Positions 4,362 to 5,009 of a DNA stretch of 5,009 bases are shown piece after piece; positions within the stretch are counted from its first letter, which is position 1; the number at the start of each line of letters is the position of its first letter. Made by a program: the position numbers and the translations under genes. This stretch comes from Mariprofundaceae bacterium (GTDB taxonomy: Bacteria > Pseudomonadota > Zetaproteobacteria > Mariprofundales > J009): NCBI GenBank assembly GCA_015489095.1, contig WFMN01000164.1:1-5009 (forward strand), written 5' to 3'. The notes under the pieces were generated by a model that did not search any database, had not been told where the DNA came from, and was given only the letters and a program-made list of their open reading frames with translations.

Positions 4362-5009
4362 TGCGCGGATCGATTCTCGTACTCCAGCAGGTTCCCCATG
4401 AACCCGCGGCACTGATCGGCAACCTCCTCACCGAAGCGGGCTTGGCACTGCAACCGCTTCTGGTCGGTGAAGAGCCCATCCCGCGGCAGCCGGATGGATA
4501 CCAAGGCGTCGTCATCATGGGGGGGCCGGCCTCCGCCAACGACGCCACACCTGAAATCGAAGCACAACTGCAACTGGTGCGCTGGTCTCTGGAGCACGGC
4601 ACTCCGATGCTCGGCATCTGCCTCGGCGCCCAACTGATGGCCAAGGCGGCCGGAGGCCACATTCTCCCGTCGCCGCTGCGCGAGTTAGGCTGGTATCCGC
4701 TCAGTCCGACCCCCGAAGGAAGCAACGATCCACTGTTCCGCCACCTATCGGTCAATCAGCCCGTGTTCCAGTGGCATGGCGAAACCTTTACCCTGCCTCC
4801 CGATGCCACCCTGCTGGCAAGCTGCCCGCAGGTTCCCAATCAGGCATTTCGGCTGGGGAGGGGGCAATACGGCCTCCAGTTTCATGTGGAGATCGATGCC
4901 GCGCTGGTCGATAGCTGGATCGAGCACGGCTCCGACGAACGCCGTCACCTAGGCTCCGCGGGCGTCGCGCGGGTGCGCGGTGACACCACCGCCCATGTCG
5001 CGCAGGCCA
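4361..5009 (+). CDS. Class I glutamine amidotransferase (3' end off the window)
   Basis: An open frame starts at ATG 4361 and runs past the right edge; 216 codons are visible. It is a class I glutamine amidotransferase domain that hydrolyses glutamine and delivers ammonia. Visible features are MGGP (53-56, oxyanion region), the nucleophile elbow GICLGAQ with C87 (85-91), QWHGE (137-141), and QFHVE with H175 and E177, completing the Cys-His-Glu triad. The family usually has about 230-240 residues, so little is missing. The sequence resembles stand-alone GMP-synthase-like amidotransferases more than PabA/TrpG (GICLGAQ instead of GVCLGHQ, QFHVE instead of QFHPE). The start overlaps the diiron-protein stop as TAATG, without a good Shine-Dalgarno (weak GGTGA 13 bases upstream), so it is probably translated by reinitiation. 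Its partner or acceptor is not shown. It could amidate the pathway product or be a general enzyme joined to the operon. Confidence 0.85.
   Translation, partial: MRGSILVLQQVPHEPAALIGNLLTEAGLALQPLLVGEEPIPRQPDGYQGVVIMGGPASANDATPEIEAQLQLVRWSLEHGTPMLGICLGAQLMAKAAGGHILPSPLRELGWYPLSPTPEGSNDPLFRHLSVNQPVFQWHGETFTLPPDATLLASCPQVPNQAFRLGRGQYGLQFHVEIDAALVDSWIEHGSDERRHLGSAGVARVRGDTTAHVAQA

Larger units (their letters stand above)
1523..5009 (+). other. Four-gene operon: hemolysin-family / ANL / diiron / amidotransferase
   Basis: The four genes are on one strand with gaps of 2 bases, 2 bases and a 1-base overlap. There is no room for internal promoters or terminators in the gaps, and translation of each gene is physically linked to the one before. 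Co-expression is well supported by layout. A shared pathway is inferred from the types of enzyme. The right boundary lies outside the window. Confidence 0.7.

Noticed and set aside
3702..5009. CADD-like plus PabA-like genes as an alternative 4-aminobenzoate pathway near ubiC
   Set aside because: The amidotransferase looks GMP-synthase-like, not PabA-like (GICLGAQ, QFHVE). CADD needs no amidotransferase, and ubiC is on the other strand in a separate unit. Nothing specific supports it.

Overview
This GC-rich window most likely comes from a gammaproteobacterial chromosome. The evidence is a UbiC-type chorismate lyase, an SspA-like glutathione-S-transferase-fold protein with the SspA 'PHP' signature, and a pair of REP elements with GTRGG heads of the kind known from Pseudomonas and related gammaproteobacteria. 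The genus cannot be fixed from the sequence alone. Alternative start codons are common here: TTG once and GTG twice.

Layout. On the minus strand at the left edge lies ubiC (30-581), the entry enzyme of ubiquinone synthesis. A 290-base divergent intergenic region (582-871) follows. It holds a compound hairpin, two inverted REP elements, and a sigma70-like promoter reading right into an sspA-like gene (872-1477, TTG start). After a 45-base gap without a visible terminator come four plus-strand genes packed as an operon. These are a 'thermostable hemolysin' family protein (1523-2179), an AMP-forming acyl-adenylate/acyl-CoA synthetase-like enzyme (2182-3699), a TenA/UndA-like heme-oxygenase-fold diiron protein (3702-4361), and a class I glutamine amidotransferase (from 4361, running off the right edge). 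The gaps are 2 bases, 2 bases, and a 1-base TAATG overlap. Two ribosome binding sites are embedded in the end of the preceding gene.

How the genes may work together (inference). The hemolysin-family protein resembles acyltransferases of the GNAT / acyl-homoserine-lactone-synthase type. The ligase-like protein would activate or bind a carboxylic acid, probably a fatty acid. The diiron protein carries a full set of metal ligands like those of the fatty-acid decarboxylase UndA and of CADD. The amidotransferase can supply ammonia. Together they look like a small pathway making a fatty-acid-derived or acylated metabolite, not a toxin operon. The ligase lacks the usual C-terminal (A10) catalytic lysine, which makes its reaction uncertain. 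The same 13-base quasi-palindrome (TTGGGATCAYCCC) lies in the leader of the sspA-like gene and just before the operon, so the two may share a regulator.
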